From Candidatus Fermentithermobacillaceae bacterium (GTDB lineage Bacteria; Bacillota; Sulfobacillia; Fermentithermobacillales; DUSS01), in contig DUSS01000004.1 in the NCBI GenBank assembly GCA_012842495.1, positions 210,508 through 274,507 on the forward strand: DNA of 64,000 nt, given 5' to 3'. The notes under the pieces were generated by a model. It had not been told where the DNA came from. It did not search any database and worked only from the letters and a program-made list of their open reading frames with translations. Positions 33,573 through 43,688 of the stretch are shown in pieces. How positions within the stretch are numbered: the stretch's first letter is position 1; each line of letters begins with the position of its first letter. The translations under genes were made by a program, and so were the position numbers.

Positions 33573-34148
33573 GTGTACTTCCGTCCTCTCACCGGAACGG
33601 CATGGTGGGGTTGGTTTTTGACCGGAGCCGGCTTTTTCCTCGTCGCTGCTGGCGTGCCCGTATCGTCCCTGGCTCTATTCGCCTTCGCCGTAAGGCTGTC
33701 GCAGGACGCAGGCCTTACGTGGCAAGAAGCCGCGGCTTTCACCGGGAGCGCGACGGTAGCGGGACACGTCGTCTCGTATTACGTGTTCCGGTGGATAGGC
33801 CAACGCGCCAGTAACTTTCTGGAAAAGCTTTGGCCGGATCTTCCCCTTCTCATCTGGAAAGCCCAGCGCTATCTCCAGCGCGGGTGGCCTCTGGCCCTGG
33901 TCCTGAGATGGGTGGGCACCGGCTACACTCAAGTATTCTGGCTCATGGGCATGAGTCGCAGACCCTGGTACCCGGTTATATGCGTTTTCTTTGCCAACGA
34001 TTATGCGTGGGCCGCTTTCTGGTGCGCAGCCGTAGCTTACGCCGTAGCCAGGGTGCCCGTCCTCCAGAATTACCTTCTGCTGGGCGGTCTCTTGCTATTG
34101 ATGGTAAGCACAGGCGCGATACTCCTCACCCGCGCAAGGCGCGCATAA
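33573..34148 (+). CDS. DedA-like (SNARE-associated/VTT) membrane protein
   Basis: Polytopic membrane protein of about 191 residues with four to five hydrophobic segments and a central amphipathic part (WIGQRASNFLEKLWPDLPLLIWKAQ) followed by WPLALVLRWVGTGYTQ, which resembles the DedA fold, although the classic motifs are diverged. DedA proteins are lipid scramblase-like transporters. GTG 33573 is nine bases behind AAAGGTG; a GTG twelve bases upstream overlaps that site. It diverges from the GTPase gene. Confidence 0.6.
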   Translation: MYFRPLTGTAWWGWFLTGAGFFLVAAGVPVSSLALFAFAVRLSQDAGLTWQEAAAFTGSATVAGHVVSYYVFRWIGQRASNFLEKLWPDLPLLIWKAQRYLQRGWPLALVLRWVGTGYTQVFWLMGMSRRPWYPVICVFFANDYAWAAFWCAAVAYAVARVPVLQNYLLLGGLLLLMVSTGAILLTRARRA

Positions 34149-34195
34149 GAGACGGGTCGCCGGCAGACGATAGTCTCCTGAATGGGGGGCTTAAC

Positions 34196-34528
34196 GTGGG
34201 TCAAAGATACGATGCCGTAGCGTCCTATCTCACAGGAGGGCCGGCAAAGGTCACCATACCTCTGGGGCGCGGTGTCCAGGCCGGCTTCGTCGTGGGCACC
34301 ATAACCCCGCCCAGTCCAACTCCATCGTATGCCCCCTTTTCCTCGTTCCGTCTGGAGGGCCCCAATGGTAGTTTGATCACCCTGTCGGAGGAGGAAATCA
34401 CTCACATCCAGCCGGGAGGACCGCCGGACGGTCAGGAGCTCTACATAACGCTGGACTCGGGCATCACCCTAATCATGTCGAGGCTCCCGGCCGCTCCAGG
34501 GGGAGAGCTTGCTTGGAGAATCTTTTAG
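34196..34528 (+). CDS. Hypothetical protein, 110 residues
   Basis: A frame opened by GTG 34196-34198, eight bases after GGGGGG, 47 bases downstream of the DedA-like gene. It is predicted soluble, with alternating beta-like segments (VTIPLGRGVQAGFVVGTI, GSLITLSEEEITHI, ELYITLDSGITLIMS). No family is recognised. Its last 56 bases overlap the 3' end of addA on the opposite strand. The position directly behind a plus-strand gene and the ribosome site argue for a real gene, but only moderately. Confidence 0.5.
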   Translation: MGQRYDAVASYLTGGPAKVTIPLGRGVQAGFVVGTITPPSPTPSYAPFSSFRLEGPNGSLITLSEEEITHIQPGGPPDGQELYITLDSGITLIMSRLPAAPGGELAWRIF

Positions 34529-37500
34529 ATCGATCGCGCTCTGCCGGTTCGGAGACCGAGTCCGCTGATTTCGTACCCGCAGCGGCCGGCTCGGGTATCA
34601 CGGCTGCCGCTTCGAGAGTAGCGGGTAACGGGTCAGAAGGTTTCCCGGAATCTGGTGCAGTCCCCGGCTCAGGTCTTGCACCCTCCGGTCGCGAGCTCTT
34701 AAACACTTCTTCTAAGAATTCTCTAAAGGGTACATCTCTCTCTTCCCGAGCTTGGAGGAACACAACTCTGGCCCTGCTCACCGGCCTCTGGAGGATGGTT
34801 TCGGCAGCGAAGGCGTACCAGCTCACCTGGGAGGTGTAACGTTCCACGAGGGCGCCGGTGTCTTCCCGGGAAACCCTGTCCGTCTTGTAGTCGATTATCT
34901 CGATCCCCTCGTCGCCCATCACCAGGGCGTCTATGGTTCCCTGCACCACCACGTAATCGGAACCGTCGAACCCCCCCACAGAATTCGCCGGGCTTTTCGA
35001 AAACAGGTCCGCGGGAAGCCTCAGGGTAAAGGGAACTTCCCTCTTCACTTTATCCCGGTGCTCCCTGAGAAAGCGACCGACCGGCGAACGGAGAAAGTCG
35101 AGCACCATCACCCTGTCAATGAGGGAAGCTTCATCCGCCGTGAGAACCCCGTTCTCTACAAGCCGCTCGATTTCCGCAGACAGAGTAGATTCGTCCTGGT
35201 CTAACCCAAGGTCTATGTGAGCTAACAGCCGGTGCACGGCGATGCCGCGAATAACTGCAGGGGACTCGTCGTCGGAATCCCCAAGCCCGGCTGGCAAGCG
35301 GAACGGTGTAGCGAGAGATCGCATCCACGCATCCTCGTCCTCGGAGTCCAGGCGCGCCTGGAGTTCTCCTACGGTTATCTTCCCCGGGATTTCCGTGAGG
35401 TGTACCAGCGGGTATCTCCACTCCATGCGGCGCACGATCTCGCCTAGGATCTCCGTATCCGGTGGTGATTGGGGCAGCTCCAACCGCTTAAGTGTCTCCA
35501 AGGTGATTTCCGGGGGCGTTTTGCCCTGTCCCTCAACGAAAGGTTGGTCGGTCAGGAAGTAGCTGCCGGGTCCCCAGAACTGTACCTTCCAGATAGGAGG
35601 TTTCGAACTGTCAAGGACATTACCATCAGACGACGCGCCCGGTTCTACCCCGGCCCAGAATTCCCGTTTACCTTCGGCCACGTGCCGGGGGTTGAGATCC
35701 GTACATCCCAGCATGCACGGAGCCAGCCAGTCCAAGTACGTTCCCGCCGACGCCACGCTCGAAGCGGAAATTCCCTGTTCCGTCCAGCGTTCAAGGTTCC
35801 CCGCCAGGTCCCTCGTGGAGCCCACCAGGAACAGTTTCTCCTTCGCCCTGGTCATGGCCACGTAGAGGATGCGCATTTCCTCGGCCATTGACTCCCGAAC
35901 GATGGCACCAGAGAGCGCCGCATGGGCCAGGGTGGGATACTTTATACCCCCCTCCGTGTCTACGATCACCGGACCCAGCCCAAGTTTTCGGTGGTAGAGC
36001 ACGTCCTGTCTTGTATCCTTGAAATCAAACCGCCTCCCCAAGTCCATTACAAAGACCACGGGAAACTCCAGGCCCTTAGCTTTATGCACCGACAAGACTC
36101 TGACCACGTTCTCCTGCTCTCCCAAAACTCGTGCCTGCCCGAGGTCCCCTTGAGATTCCTCGAGACGCCGGATAAACCTGAGAAAGCGAAACAGCCCCCG
36201 CCTGCGGAAGGAGTCAAATTCTCGTGCACGATCACACAGAGCAAGAAGGTTCGCCCTCCTCTGCGCGCCTCCGGGCATTCCGCCTACGTAATCCAGATAC
36301 CCGGTTTCCGACAACAATTTCCAGATCAGATCGCCGAGGGGCATCCGTCTCGCCATAGTGCGCCATCTATCAAGGTTTTCGAGAAAAGCTTGGAGTTTAC
36401 AGGATAAGTCACCGAGCTCAGGCGTGAAGGCAGCCTTCTGGACAGCGTAAAAGAAACGCCCGGCCGGCGCAGTCAAACGGATTCTGGCCAGGTCTTCTCC
36501 GTCCAGCCCGACTATGGGCGAGCGAAGAACAGAGGCGAGAGGGATATCTTGGAGAGGGTTGTCTATTATGCTCAGGAGCGAAAGGACTATTTCCACCTCG
36601 CGGGCGGCGAAATACCCGGTTTCCACGTCGGCGTAAACCGGAATCCCTGCCCGGCGCAGAATTCCCAGGACCGCCTCGCAACGGTTCCTCGTCGCCCTCA
36701 TCAGGATGACGATATCCCGGAAACGGCAGGGACGATAATCCCCCAAACTTTCATCCCATATGGGGAGTCCTGCCGGTGATGTAACCTCCCGGATTTTGGC
36801 CGCCACGACCAGCGCTTCTTTCTCCAGGGCCTCCAAATCCCCGGAGTCGAAATCACCGGAAATTTCCCCGCCGGTCCAATCCGGCTCTTCCCCGGCGTTT
36901 TCCGCTGCTTCCCCTTCTAAACTTGAGCGCTCCACGGGATCCCGCTCAACCAGGTGAAGCTCTACCGGGGGGTCACCTCGATGGTTCTGGTCAACGGGGG
37001 GAGTTTGGAGAGTCCGGCCAGGGCGCAGCTCCTCGTCGGCGCCGTAACCCATCCCGGCGACCTCTTCCAGCATTATCCGGCTAAATACAAAGTTCACAGC
37101 GTCCAGGATCTCCTGACGGCTCCTGAAATTCGCGGTCAACGTGGTCAGGAGTTCATCTCTGCCGGGAAGGAGCGCCCTGGGAAAGCTCCTGTACTTCGAA
37201 AGAAATATTCCCGGTTCCGCCAGGCGAAAAGCGTAGATGCTCTGACGGTAGTCGCCTACCATGAAGAGTTTCCGCTCCGGCGGCCCGGACGAGACTAACT
37301 GGATGATGGCATCCTGGATCGGGTTGATGTCCTGGTACTCGTCGACGAAGATTTCCCTGTATCTCGACCGAACCGCTTCACCTTCGGGCCCGGAGCGGAG
37401 AAGTTCGAGACAGTATCGTTCGAGATCCGAAAAATCCAGGCCCTGCCTTCCGGATTTTGCCTCCCGGTATCTCCGGTCGAACTCCACCACCAGACCGGCG

Positions 37501-38588
37501 AGAACTCTCATGAGCGGAGCGACGAGTTCAAGCTCTCCCTTCAGGTCGCAGGACGGTCTCGAAAGAACAGAGTTCTTTACGGACCTGATGAGGGCCTTAG
37601 CTCTATCCCTGTAACGTTTGACCCGTGCGGCCGCATCAGCGGCGGCACCATCCCCTCTCGGCCGGCGGGGAAGACTGGAAAACTCGAAGGCATTCAGGGC
37701 GGCAACCACGTCGTCCCAGGAGCGGGTCTCGAGCGTCTCCAGGAGGTTTTTAAGGTTTCCCAAGTCATCTCTCAAGACATCGACGTACAGCGCAGGTCCA
37801 TCTGGTTTTTCTGCCTCCGAAACGGCCCGGGAGACCCACTCGGTGGAGGCCTTGACCTGAAAGATCGCCTGCTCGATAAGGGCTTTTCCCCACCCGGTAT
37901 TCCGGAGCTCTTCTCCCCTTCCGGCCTCGAACATCTGCAACGCTTTGTCCAGCCAGTCTTCGGGATCGGGTAAAGACGTGATGAAACTATGCAGGCGCAG
38001 GATAAGGGACGAAAGGGATTCGTCTCCCCCTTTGCCTCCGTACCATTCCACCAACTTCAGAAAGTCTTCGGTACTCCCGCCGTTCCTCGTTTCATGCTCA
38101 AGCGGAGCTTCTCCGGTCTCCCCAACCGGAAGCCTGTACGGGATAGCGGCATACCGGTCTTCCAGAAGCTCTTCGATGACGTCAGCTTTGATGAGCTCCG
38201 CTTCGTGTTCATCCAGGACAACGAAGGCCGGGTCAAGCCCGAGTTTGTGAAAGTACTGGCGGATAGTCTTCAGGCAGAAGGAATGAAGGGTACAGATGTC
38301 GGCCCGGTCGAGGAGCAAGAGCTGCCGGCGAAGCCTCTCGTCGCCAGGGTACCGGGAAACATGCTCTTCGAGCGCTTGTCGAATCCGGGATTTCATCTCG
38401 TCCGCCGCAGCTTCGGTGAAGGTTACCACGAGGATTTCGTCGACGTCCAGAGGGTCTTCCCGGTCCACGAGTCTTCTCAAAACCCTCTCCACCAGCACAG
38501 CGGTTTTGCCGCTGCCGGCAGCGGCGGAGACCAGAAGTTTTTTGGGCCGCATCGTTATCGCTCGTTCCTGCTCCTCGGTAAAACGCAT
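34473..38588 (-). CDS. addA: AddA, ATP-dependent helicase/nuclease subunit A
   Basis: UvrD-like 3'-5' helicase with a C-terminal RecB-type nuclease domain, about 1371 residues. With AddB it processes double-strand breaks for homologous recombination. Walker A is SAAAGSGKT (residues 22-29), motif II is VDEYQDINPIQ, motif V/VI includes VLSVHKAKGLEFPVVFV and MRILYVAMTRAKEKLFLVGS. The nuclease motif is GTIDALVMGDEGIEIIDYKTD. The ATG at 38586-38588 lies eight bases after AAAGGAGG. It begins 5 bases after the addB stop. The C-terminus ends in a low-complexity Ser/Pro/Ala tail of about 60 residues. Confidence 0.96.
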   Translation of the reverse strand: MRFTEEQERAITMRPKKLLVSAAAGSGKTAVLVERVLRRLVDREDPLDVDEILVVTFTEAAADEMKSRIRQALEEHVSRYPGDERLRRQLLLLDRADICTLHSFCLKTIRQYFHKLGLDPAFVVLDEHEAELIKADVIEELLEDRYAAIPYRLPVGETGEAPLEHETRNGGSTEDFLKLVEWYGGKGGDESLSSLILRLHSFITSLPDPEDWLDKALQMFEAGRGEELRNTGWGKALIEQAIFQVKASTEWVSRAVSEAEKPDGPALYVDVLRDDLGNLKNLLETLETRSWDDVVAALNAFEFSSLPRRPRGDGAAADAAARVKRYRDRAKALIRSVKNSVLSRPSCDLKGELELVAPLMRVLAGLVVEFDRRYREAKSGRQGLDFSDLERYCLELLRSGPEGEAVRSRYREIFVDEYQDINPIQDAIIQLVSSGPPERKLFMVGDYRQSIYAFRLAEPGIFLSKYRSFPRALLPGRDELLTTLTANFRSRQEILDAVNFVFSRIMLEEVAGMGYGADEELRPGRTLQTPPVDQNHRGDPPVELHLVERDPVERSSLEGEAAENAGEEPDWTGGEISGDFDSGDLEALEKEALVVAAKIREVTSPAGLPIWDESLGDYRPCRFRDIVILMRATRNRCEAVLGILRRAGIPVYADVETGYFAAREVEIVLSLLSIIDNPLQDIPLASVLRSPIVGLDGEDLARIRLTAPAGRFFYAVQKAAFTPELGDLSCKLQAFLENLDRWRTMARRMPLGDLIWKLLSETGYLDYVGGMPGGAQRRANLLALCDRAREFDSFRRRGLFRFLRFIRRLEESQGDLGQARVLGEQENVVRVLSVHKAKGLEFPVVFVMDLGRRFDFKDTRQDVLYHRKLGLGPVIVDTEGGIKYPTLAHAALSGAIVRESMAEEMRILYVAMTRAKEKLFLVGSTRDLAGNLERWTEQGISASSVASAGTYLDWLAPCMLGCTDLNPRHVAEGKREFWAGVEPGASSDGNVLDSSKPPIWKVQFWGPGSYFLTDQPFVEGQGKTPPEITLETLKRLELPQSPPDTEILGEIVRRMEWRYPLVHLTEIPGKITVGELQARLDSEDEDAWMRSLATPFRLPAGLGDSDDESPAVIRGIAVHRLLAHIDLGLDQDESTLSAEIERLVENGVLTADEASLIDRVMVLDFLRSPVGRFLREHRDKVKREVPFTLRLPADLFSKSPANSVGGFDGSDYVVVQGTIDALVMGDEGIEIIDYKTDRVSREDTGALVERYTSQVSWYAFAAETILQRPVSRARVVFLQAREERDVPFREFLEEVFKSSRPEGARPEPGTAPDSGKPSDPLPATLEAAAVIPEPAAAGTKSADSVSEPAERDRSKRFSKQALPLERPGAST

Positions 38589-38593
38589 CACCC

Positions 38594-41500
38594 CTACCTC
38601 CTTTCTCCGACCGCCCGCCGGATAAGTTCAAGGGCTTCCTCGCCGGGGAGTCCCCCGACCTTGCGATAGGTATTCCCCGGAAGCAGTATGTCGAAGGTGC
38701 AAACGGCCCCATAAGGGCAGTACTGGCACGCCCGCTCCGTCTTCCGCCGGTAGGGTGCGATGGAAATATCGCCTTCGATGATCCCGCACCCTAACTCCCT
38801 GATCTTTTCCTCGACGAACTCGAGGAGGACGTCCATATCCTCCCGAGCCACCACCGAGCCGGACACTCCTCCTGACTTCAAGTAACGAAGGGGGAGAATC
38901 GAAGACGGTCCGCTGTTTCTCTCCCTCTCCATGAGGTTGACGACCTCGGGGGCACTCACGAGAAGCCCCTTCATCTTGCGATTCTTAACGACCAGCGACG
39001 AAGAGGGATCCACAACCGGGGGGACCTTCTCCCGTTTCGGCGGATCCATCACCGGGAAATAAAACGCCCCGGCCGGAATGGCCCGGGCCCCCGGCACCGG
39101 CTCGCCCGCATCTAGACCCGCCGAACCCCACCGCGTAGCCACCAGGAGGTAAACCAGGAGCTGCAGGGAAAGACCGTGCAGCACGTCTTCAACCTTCAGG
39201 TCCATGCTGCCCGACTTATAGTCCACTACCCGGACGTACCGGCCAGTCTCATCCTCGGCCATGTCAATTCTGTCGATTATCCCCCTGAGCTTCAGCGTCT
39301 CACCATCTCGCAGTGGAATCTCGAGCCCCTCCACTCCGCCTTCGAACCCGAAACACAGTTCCGCAGCGGCCGGCCTGAACGCGCCCCGGCCTATGTGTTC
39401 GACCAGGGTCTCGGCGGCTTTCACCGCAGCTCGCTCGAGCACGGTTGAAACGTAACGGTATCTCGAAGAGCTCCTGAAGATCTCGCTTTCCGGCCGTTCG
39501 AGGACCCGGGCAAATACCTCCCTGGCCAGGCGCACCGCCTCGTCCCGGGTAAGTTCGGACCATTTCAGGCCCTTCGCGGCGACGGCGTCGACCAATTCCT
39601 TCAGGGCGAGGTGAAGCAGGGTGCCCGCCTTCGCCGGTTCCAAAACGAAGATCTCCCGCTCTTCAAGGCCAAGACCGTCCGCAGCGAAGTGGTAAAATGG
39701 GCAGCGGGAATACCGCTCGAGCCGGGAGACGCTGGTCACAATGGGGCTTCCGTAAAGCCTGCGGGCAACTTCTTTCGACAGCTTCCCCGGGTTGTTTGAG
39801 TACCAGAGCGACCTCAACGCCTTCAGAGCTTCTTCCCTGCGCGGTCCCGTTAGAAACCAGCGGTAAACCTCCACCCAAACCTTTCCGCAGGAAAACCCCT
39901 CCCTCACGCCTGAAAGCCTCCGGACCAGAGTCCCGAGGGCTCTGCCCGGCACAACCCAATCGAGGTCGCGCGAGACTTCACCGGGGGGATCGGAACCCTC
40001 GTACCGTTCCGCCTTTTGAGGAAACAGGCGCTTTATCTCCAGCACAATGCTGGAGGGGGAAAGCGCCCTTCCTTCACTGTCGCCGAGGGGACAGGAGACC
40101 CATAATCGCCGGGAGGGTCTGGTCACAGCTATGTAGCACAGATACCTCTCAAAGAGCTGCTTTTGTCTGGAGGAGACGTCGATTTCCAGACCTGCGGCAG
40201 AGATTTTATCCCGCTCCCGGTCGGAAAACACCGGGTCGTCTTCGTGCCTTCGGGGAAACGCACCTTGAAACGCCCCCAGGAGGAACGTAGCTTTCGGATC
40301 CGGCTGCCGCGACCTCTCTACCGAGCCGACAAGCACCTGGTCGACAGCAGGCGGGATGAGTCCGATCCGCAGGTCCTCGAGGCCGGCCAAGACGACCGAT
40401 GAGTATTCTTCCACTGGCACGACCTGGTCGCCCAGGATCTCCTGGGCCTGGGACAGGACCTCTAAAACCCCCGCCCATACTCGGGAATGATACATGGCTT
40501 CTTCCGGGTCCTGCGCCTTTAAGACTTGCTCTCGCCAGCGCTCGAGTGTTCGGGTCACTTCCAGGTCACGTAAGAGCTCGACCAGAGCTCGAGATAGGTA
40601 CCGGGCGGTGACCCCGGCCGATTGGGATTCGATCTTCTCGCAAAATCGCCGGAGCTCGGCGATGGCCTTGTTCTTGATGGAATCCAGGGTATCCCACGGG
40701 CGCCCCGAAAACCACGAGCTTCCCTTGATGCCCCGGGCCAGTACATAGTTTTCGATGGCATCCACGTCGCCTCTTGATACCGGGACCAGGTCGTTTTTTA
40801 GATACGACAGCACCGCGTCAGAAGCCCAACCGGAAACTACTACATCCAGGGCGGACCTCACCAGTTCCACGAGGGGGTGATGAGTCGCCGGGCGCTTTTC
40901 GTCGACGAAGAAAGGGATTCCGTAGTCGCGGAAGACGGTCCTGATTATATCGCCGTAAGCGATCCCCGCGTTATCCTGGAGATCTCTGAGTTCGACGCTG
41001 ATCTCTCCGAAACGATAGCCCTCGTCCCTCACCATCCTGACGATTTCCCGGGCGCAAGCTTCCACCTCAGCTCTGGGGTTCGAAGCCCGCACGAGGATGA
41101 TATCGCCTGTGGAGCCCGGCGCCGGCTCCTCGGAAAGCGGTCCGGACGCAGCGGTTCGAACCGGGCACACTTCCACCGGATAATCACGAGCTCGCAGCCA
41201 GCGCTCGAGCATACGGAGCTCCGGAGAACCATTAAATCTTGGAGGTGTTCCCTCCAGCCGTTCGGCGCTCATCGACCCCATGAGCGCATCTCGTACCCGG
41301 TAACCCGGCACATTGCCTGCAGTATGACTTCGCTGGTCGACCGCAGAAACCACCAGCGCATCCTGCAACTCACCACGGCGTACGCCCGGTAGAGGCCCGC
41401 CTCGGGCCAGCCCTACCGTAGTTACCTGGTCTACGCCTATCTGCGCGGCCATATCCCGGAGCTTTTCCAGGACACGCCTGGTGGGGTAAAAGAGCCTGGT

Positions 41501-42229
41501 CTCATCGGGCTTCAGGAGAAGTTCCGCCGGATCCATGCATAGAGCCACGTTTACTTCTTGCGATACTTCCAGCAAGGCCCGGAGGACCTCGTATTCCTTC
41601 GGGGTAAATCCGGAAAACCCGTCCACCCAGACCCTGGCATCTCTTGCAAAAGAGTGGGGAAGCTTCTGAGCCAGTGCCGAGAGGTAATCGTCGGGGTCGG
41701 TAAACCGTCCCTTGATGAACTTCAGGTATTCGTCATATACCAGGGCGATGTCTTTGAGCTTGAGGGAAAGGAGCGAGCCGGCGGACTCGCCTTCCACAAC
41801 CGCGGCTGTCCGCTCCAGATCTTCCGGGGAAACGTTCCAGGAGATGAGCTCGTGGATCGCTCGGGACAGAATCCGGGAAAACCCCGGACGTCCCGGCCCG
41901 ACCGAGAAAAAGCGCAGGTCTTGCCCACGTCGCCACAGTATGGCCTGAATGGCCATCGTCTTGCCGGTCGCCGTGATGAAGGTAGCTCCCCTGCCACCTA
42001 CCTCGTCCAGGACCCTCCAGGCCAGCCGCCGGAAGCTCACCACGTGAAGGCGCATGAACCCGGAAACCTTCTTTAAGACCGCCCTTTCCGTCTGGAAAGT
42101 CATTTGATCGGGAACGAGAAAGATGAGAGGAGGACCCTCCGGCGAACGCCGGAGCTCCTCCTCTATCTGGTCCAGACAATACCTCGTCTTTCCGGAACCG
42201 GCGGGTCCCAGAATGAACGTGAGCTTCAT
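38594..42229 (-). CDS. addB: AddB, ATP-dependent nuclease subunit B
   Basis: Partner of AddA, 1211 residues. The N-terminus has a Walker A (FILGPAGSGKTRYC, residues 6-18) on a degenerate helicase scaffold. The C-terminal RecB-type nuclease domain contains GIIDRIDMAEDETGRYVRVVDYKSG and is braced by an iron-sulfur cluster: one Cys in SRYSRCPFYHFA and three in RACQYCPYGAVCTF. It lies 30 bases downstream of the amino-acid ABC ATPase gene, perhaps in the same transcript. Confidence 0.95.
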   Translation of the reverse strand: MKLTFILGPAGSGKTRYCLDQIEEELRRSPEGPPLIFLVPDQMTFQTERAVLKKVSGFMRLHVVSFRRLAWRVLDEVGGRGATFITATGKTMAIQAILWRRGQDLRFFSVGPGRPGFSRILSRAIHELISWNVSPEDLERTAAVVEGESAGSLLSLKLKDIALVYDEYLKFIKGRFTDPDDYLSALAQKLPHSFARDARVWVDGFSGFTPKEYEVLRALLEVSQEVNVALCMDPAELLLKPDETRLFYPTRRVLEKLRDMAAQIGVDQVTTVGLARGGPLPGVRRGELQDALVVSAVDQRSHTAGNVPGYRVRDALMGSMSAERLEGTPPRFNGSPELRMLERWLRARDYPVEVCPVRTAASGPLSEEPAPGSTGDIILVRASNPRAEVEACAREIVRMVRDEGYRFGEISVELRDLQDNAGIAYGDIIRTVFRDYGIPFFVDEKRPATHHPLVELVRSALDVVVSGWASDAVLSYLKNDLVPVSRGDVDAIENYVLARGIKGSSWFSGRPWDTLDSIKNKAIAELRRFCEKIESQSAGVTARYLSRALVELLRDLEVTRTLERWREQVLKAQDPEEAMYHSRVWAGVLEVLSQAQEILGDQVVPVEEYSSVVLAGLEDLRIGLIPPAVDQVLVGSVERSRQPDPKATFLLGAFQGAFPRRHEDDPVFSDRERDKISAAGLEIDVSSRQKQLFERYLCYIAVTRPSRRLWVSCPLGDSEGRALSPSSIVLEIKRLFPQKAERYEGSDPPGEVSRDLDWVVPGRALGTLVRRLSGVREGFSCGKVWVEVYRWFLTGPRREEALKALRSLWYSNNPGKLSKEVARRLYGSPIVTSVSRLERYSRCPFYHFAADGLGLEEREIFVLEPAKAGTLLHLALKELVDAVAAKGLKWSELTRDEAVRLAREVFARVLERPESEIFRSSSRYRYVSTVLERAAVKAAETLVEHIGRGAFRPAAAELCFGFEGGVEGLEIPLRDGETLKLRGIIDRIDMAEDETGRYVRVVDYKSGSMDLKVEDVLHGLSLQLLVYLLVATRWGSAGLDAGEPVPGARAIPAGAFYFPVMDPPKREKVPPVVDPSSSLVVKNRKMKGLLVSAPEVVNLMERERNSGPSSILPLRYLKSGGVSGSVVAREDMDVLLEFVEEKIRELGCGIIEGDISIAPYRRKTERACQYCPYGAVCTFDILLPGNTYRKVGGLPGEEALELIRRAVGERR

Positions 42230-42259
42230 CCTTCCCGCACTCCTCCGGACGACCCGGTC

Positions 42260-42982
42260 TCACAAAATCTTCGAAAGGAACGCCTTGGTCCTCTCGTGTT
42301 TGGGATTGGTGAAGAATTCCCGCGGCGGCCCTTCTTCCACAAACACTCCATCGGCCATAAGCAGGACCCGGTCGGCCACTTCCCTGGCAAAGCCCATTTC
42401 ATGACTGACTACCACCATGGTCATCCCCTCCTCGGCGAGCTTCCTCATCACCGCCAGAACCTCACCGATCATCTCCGGGTCCAGGGCAGAAGTGGGTTCA
42501 TCGAACAGCATCAGTTTTGGTTGCATCGCCAGGGCTCTAGCTATCGCCACCCGTTGTTTCTGACCGCCTGACAGCTGGTCCGGGTAAGAATCGCACTTAT
42601 CGCTCAGCCCGACTTTGGATAAGAGAGCTTTCGCGCGCTCCCTGGCTTGGGCTCTCGGCACCTTCAATACTTTTTCCGGAGCTAAAGACACGTTTTCAAG
42701 GGCGGTAAGGTGCGGGAACAGGTTAAACTGCTGGAACACCATGCCCACTCTTTCCCGGATGACGTTGATATTGGTGGCAGGGTCTTCGAGATCCACCCCG
42801 TCGATGAATATATGTCCTGAGGTGGGCTTTTCCAGGTGATTGATGCACCGGAGGAAGGTGCTCTTTCCGGACCCGGAAGGACCGATGATGACCACGACCT
42901 CGCCTTTGGAAACCTCGAGGCTCACTCCCTTGAGGACGTGGAGGTCCCCGAACTTCTTGTGAAGGTCCTTAACCTTGAGCAC
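42260..42982 (-). CDS. Polar amino-acid ABC transporter, ATP-binding protein
   Basis: GlnQ-type ATPase of 240 residues with Walker [14 protein letters not shown], the Q-loop [14 protein letters not shown], signature [16 protein letters not shown] and Walker [13 protein letters not shown]. It powers the permease and binding protein encoded upstream. The GTG start overlaps the permease gene by 14 bases and has AAAGGAGG ten bases upstream, so translation is coupled. Confidence 0.95.
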   Translation of the reverse strand: MLKVKDLHKKFGDLHVLKGVSLEVSKGEVVVIIGPSGSGKSTFLRCINHLEKPTSGHIFIDGVDLEDPATNINVIRERVGMVFQQFNLFPHLTALENVSLAPEKVLKVPRAQARERAKALLSKVGLSDKCDSYPDQLSGGQKQRVAIARALAMQPKLMLFDEPTSALDPEMIGEVLAVMRKLAEEGMTMVVVSHEMGFAREVADRVLLMADGVFVEEGPPREFFTNPKHERTKAFLSKIL

Positions 42983-43634
42983 TCTTCCCCAACCTCCTTT
43001 CCCCCCATCCCAGGATACGGCTGAAAGTGAGGGTCAGCGCCAGGTATATCAGGGCAGCTGTGAAATAAGCTTCGAACGGCCTGAAACTCCTTCCCGCCAT
43101 CATCCGCGACCTCATCATCAGGTCTTCCATGCCGATGACGGACACCAGGGATGACTCTTTCAAGAGAGCTATGAACTCGTTACCCATCGGAGGGACCACC
43201 CTCCGCAGAGCTTGCGGCAGGATCACGTACCTCATCGACTGGACGTAAGTCATCCCGAGGGATCTGGCCGCCTCCATCTGCCCCCGGTCGATGGATTCGA
43301 TTCCCGCCCTCATGATCTCGGCGATGTAGGCGGTGCTGTTGAGGGTGAGGGCCAGGAGCGCATCGATGTATCCCACCGGCGTATAACCGAATATCTGAGG
43401 AAGCCCGAAGTGGATAAGGTAAATCTGAGCGAGCAACGGAGTTCCCCGGACGAAATCGATATACGCGACCGCGGGATAATGAAAGATGGGATTCTTCGAA
43501 ATGCGTGCAAGGGCCAGGAGCAGCCCCAGGATGCTTCCCGCCGAAAAGGCGATGAGCGTGAATTCTACGGTAATCCCCACGCCCTGAAGGAGAAAGGGCA
43601 GGTATCTTGCTACTACCTCAAGGTCGAATACCAA
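42969..43634 (-). CDS. Polar amino-acid ABC transporter, permease
   Basis: HisM/GlnP-type inner-membrane permease of 221 residues with about five helices. The ATPase-contact EAA loop is [29 protein letters not shown] (in part), and [20 protein letters not shown] is the family-specific segment. Start is a TTG nine bases after AGGAG. It sits between the binding-protein gene (54 bases upstream) and the ATPase gene. It may act as a homodimer since no second permease is present. Confidence 0.94.
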   Translation of the reverse strand: MVFDLEVVARYLPFLLQGVGITVEFTLIAFSAGSILGLLLALARISKNPIFHYPAVAYIDFVRGTPLLAQIYLIHFGLPQIFGYTPVGYIDALLALTLNSTAYIAEIMRAGIESIDRGQMEAARSLGMTYVQSMRYVILPQALRRVVPPMGNEFIALLKESSLVSVIGMEDLMMRSRMMAGRSFRPFEAYFTAALIYLALTLTFSRILGWGERRLGKSAQG

Positions 43635-43688
43635 TTAAGCCCGCTCCTTGCTGAAATGAATGTCGTGCTCTGCCGGTTGCCTCCGGGC

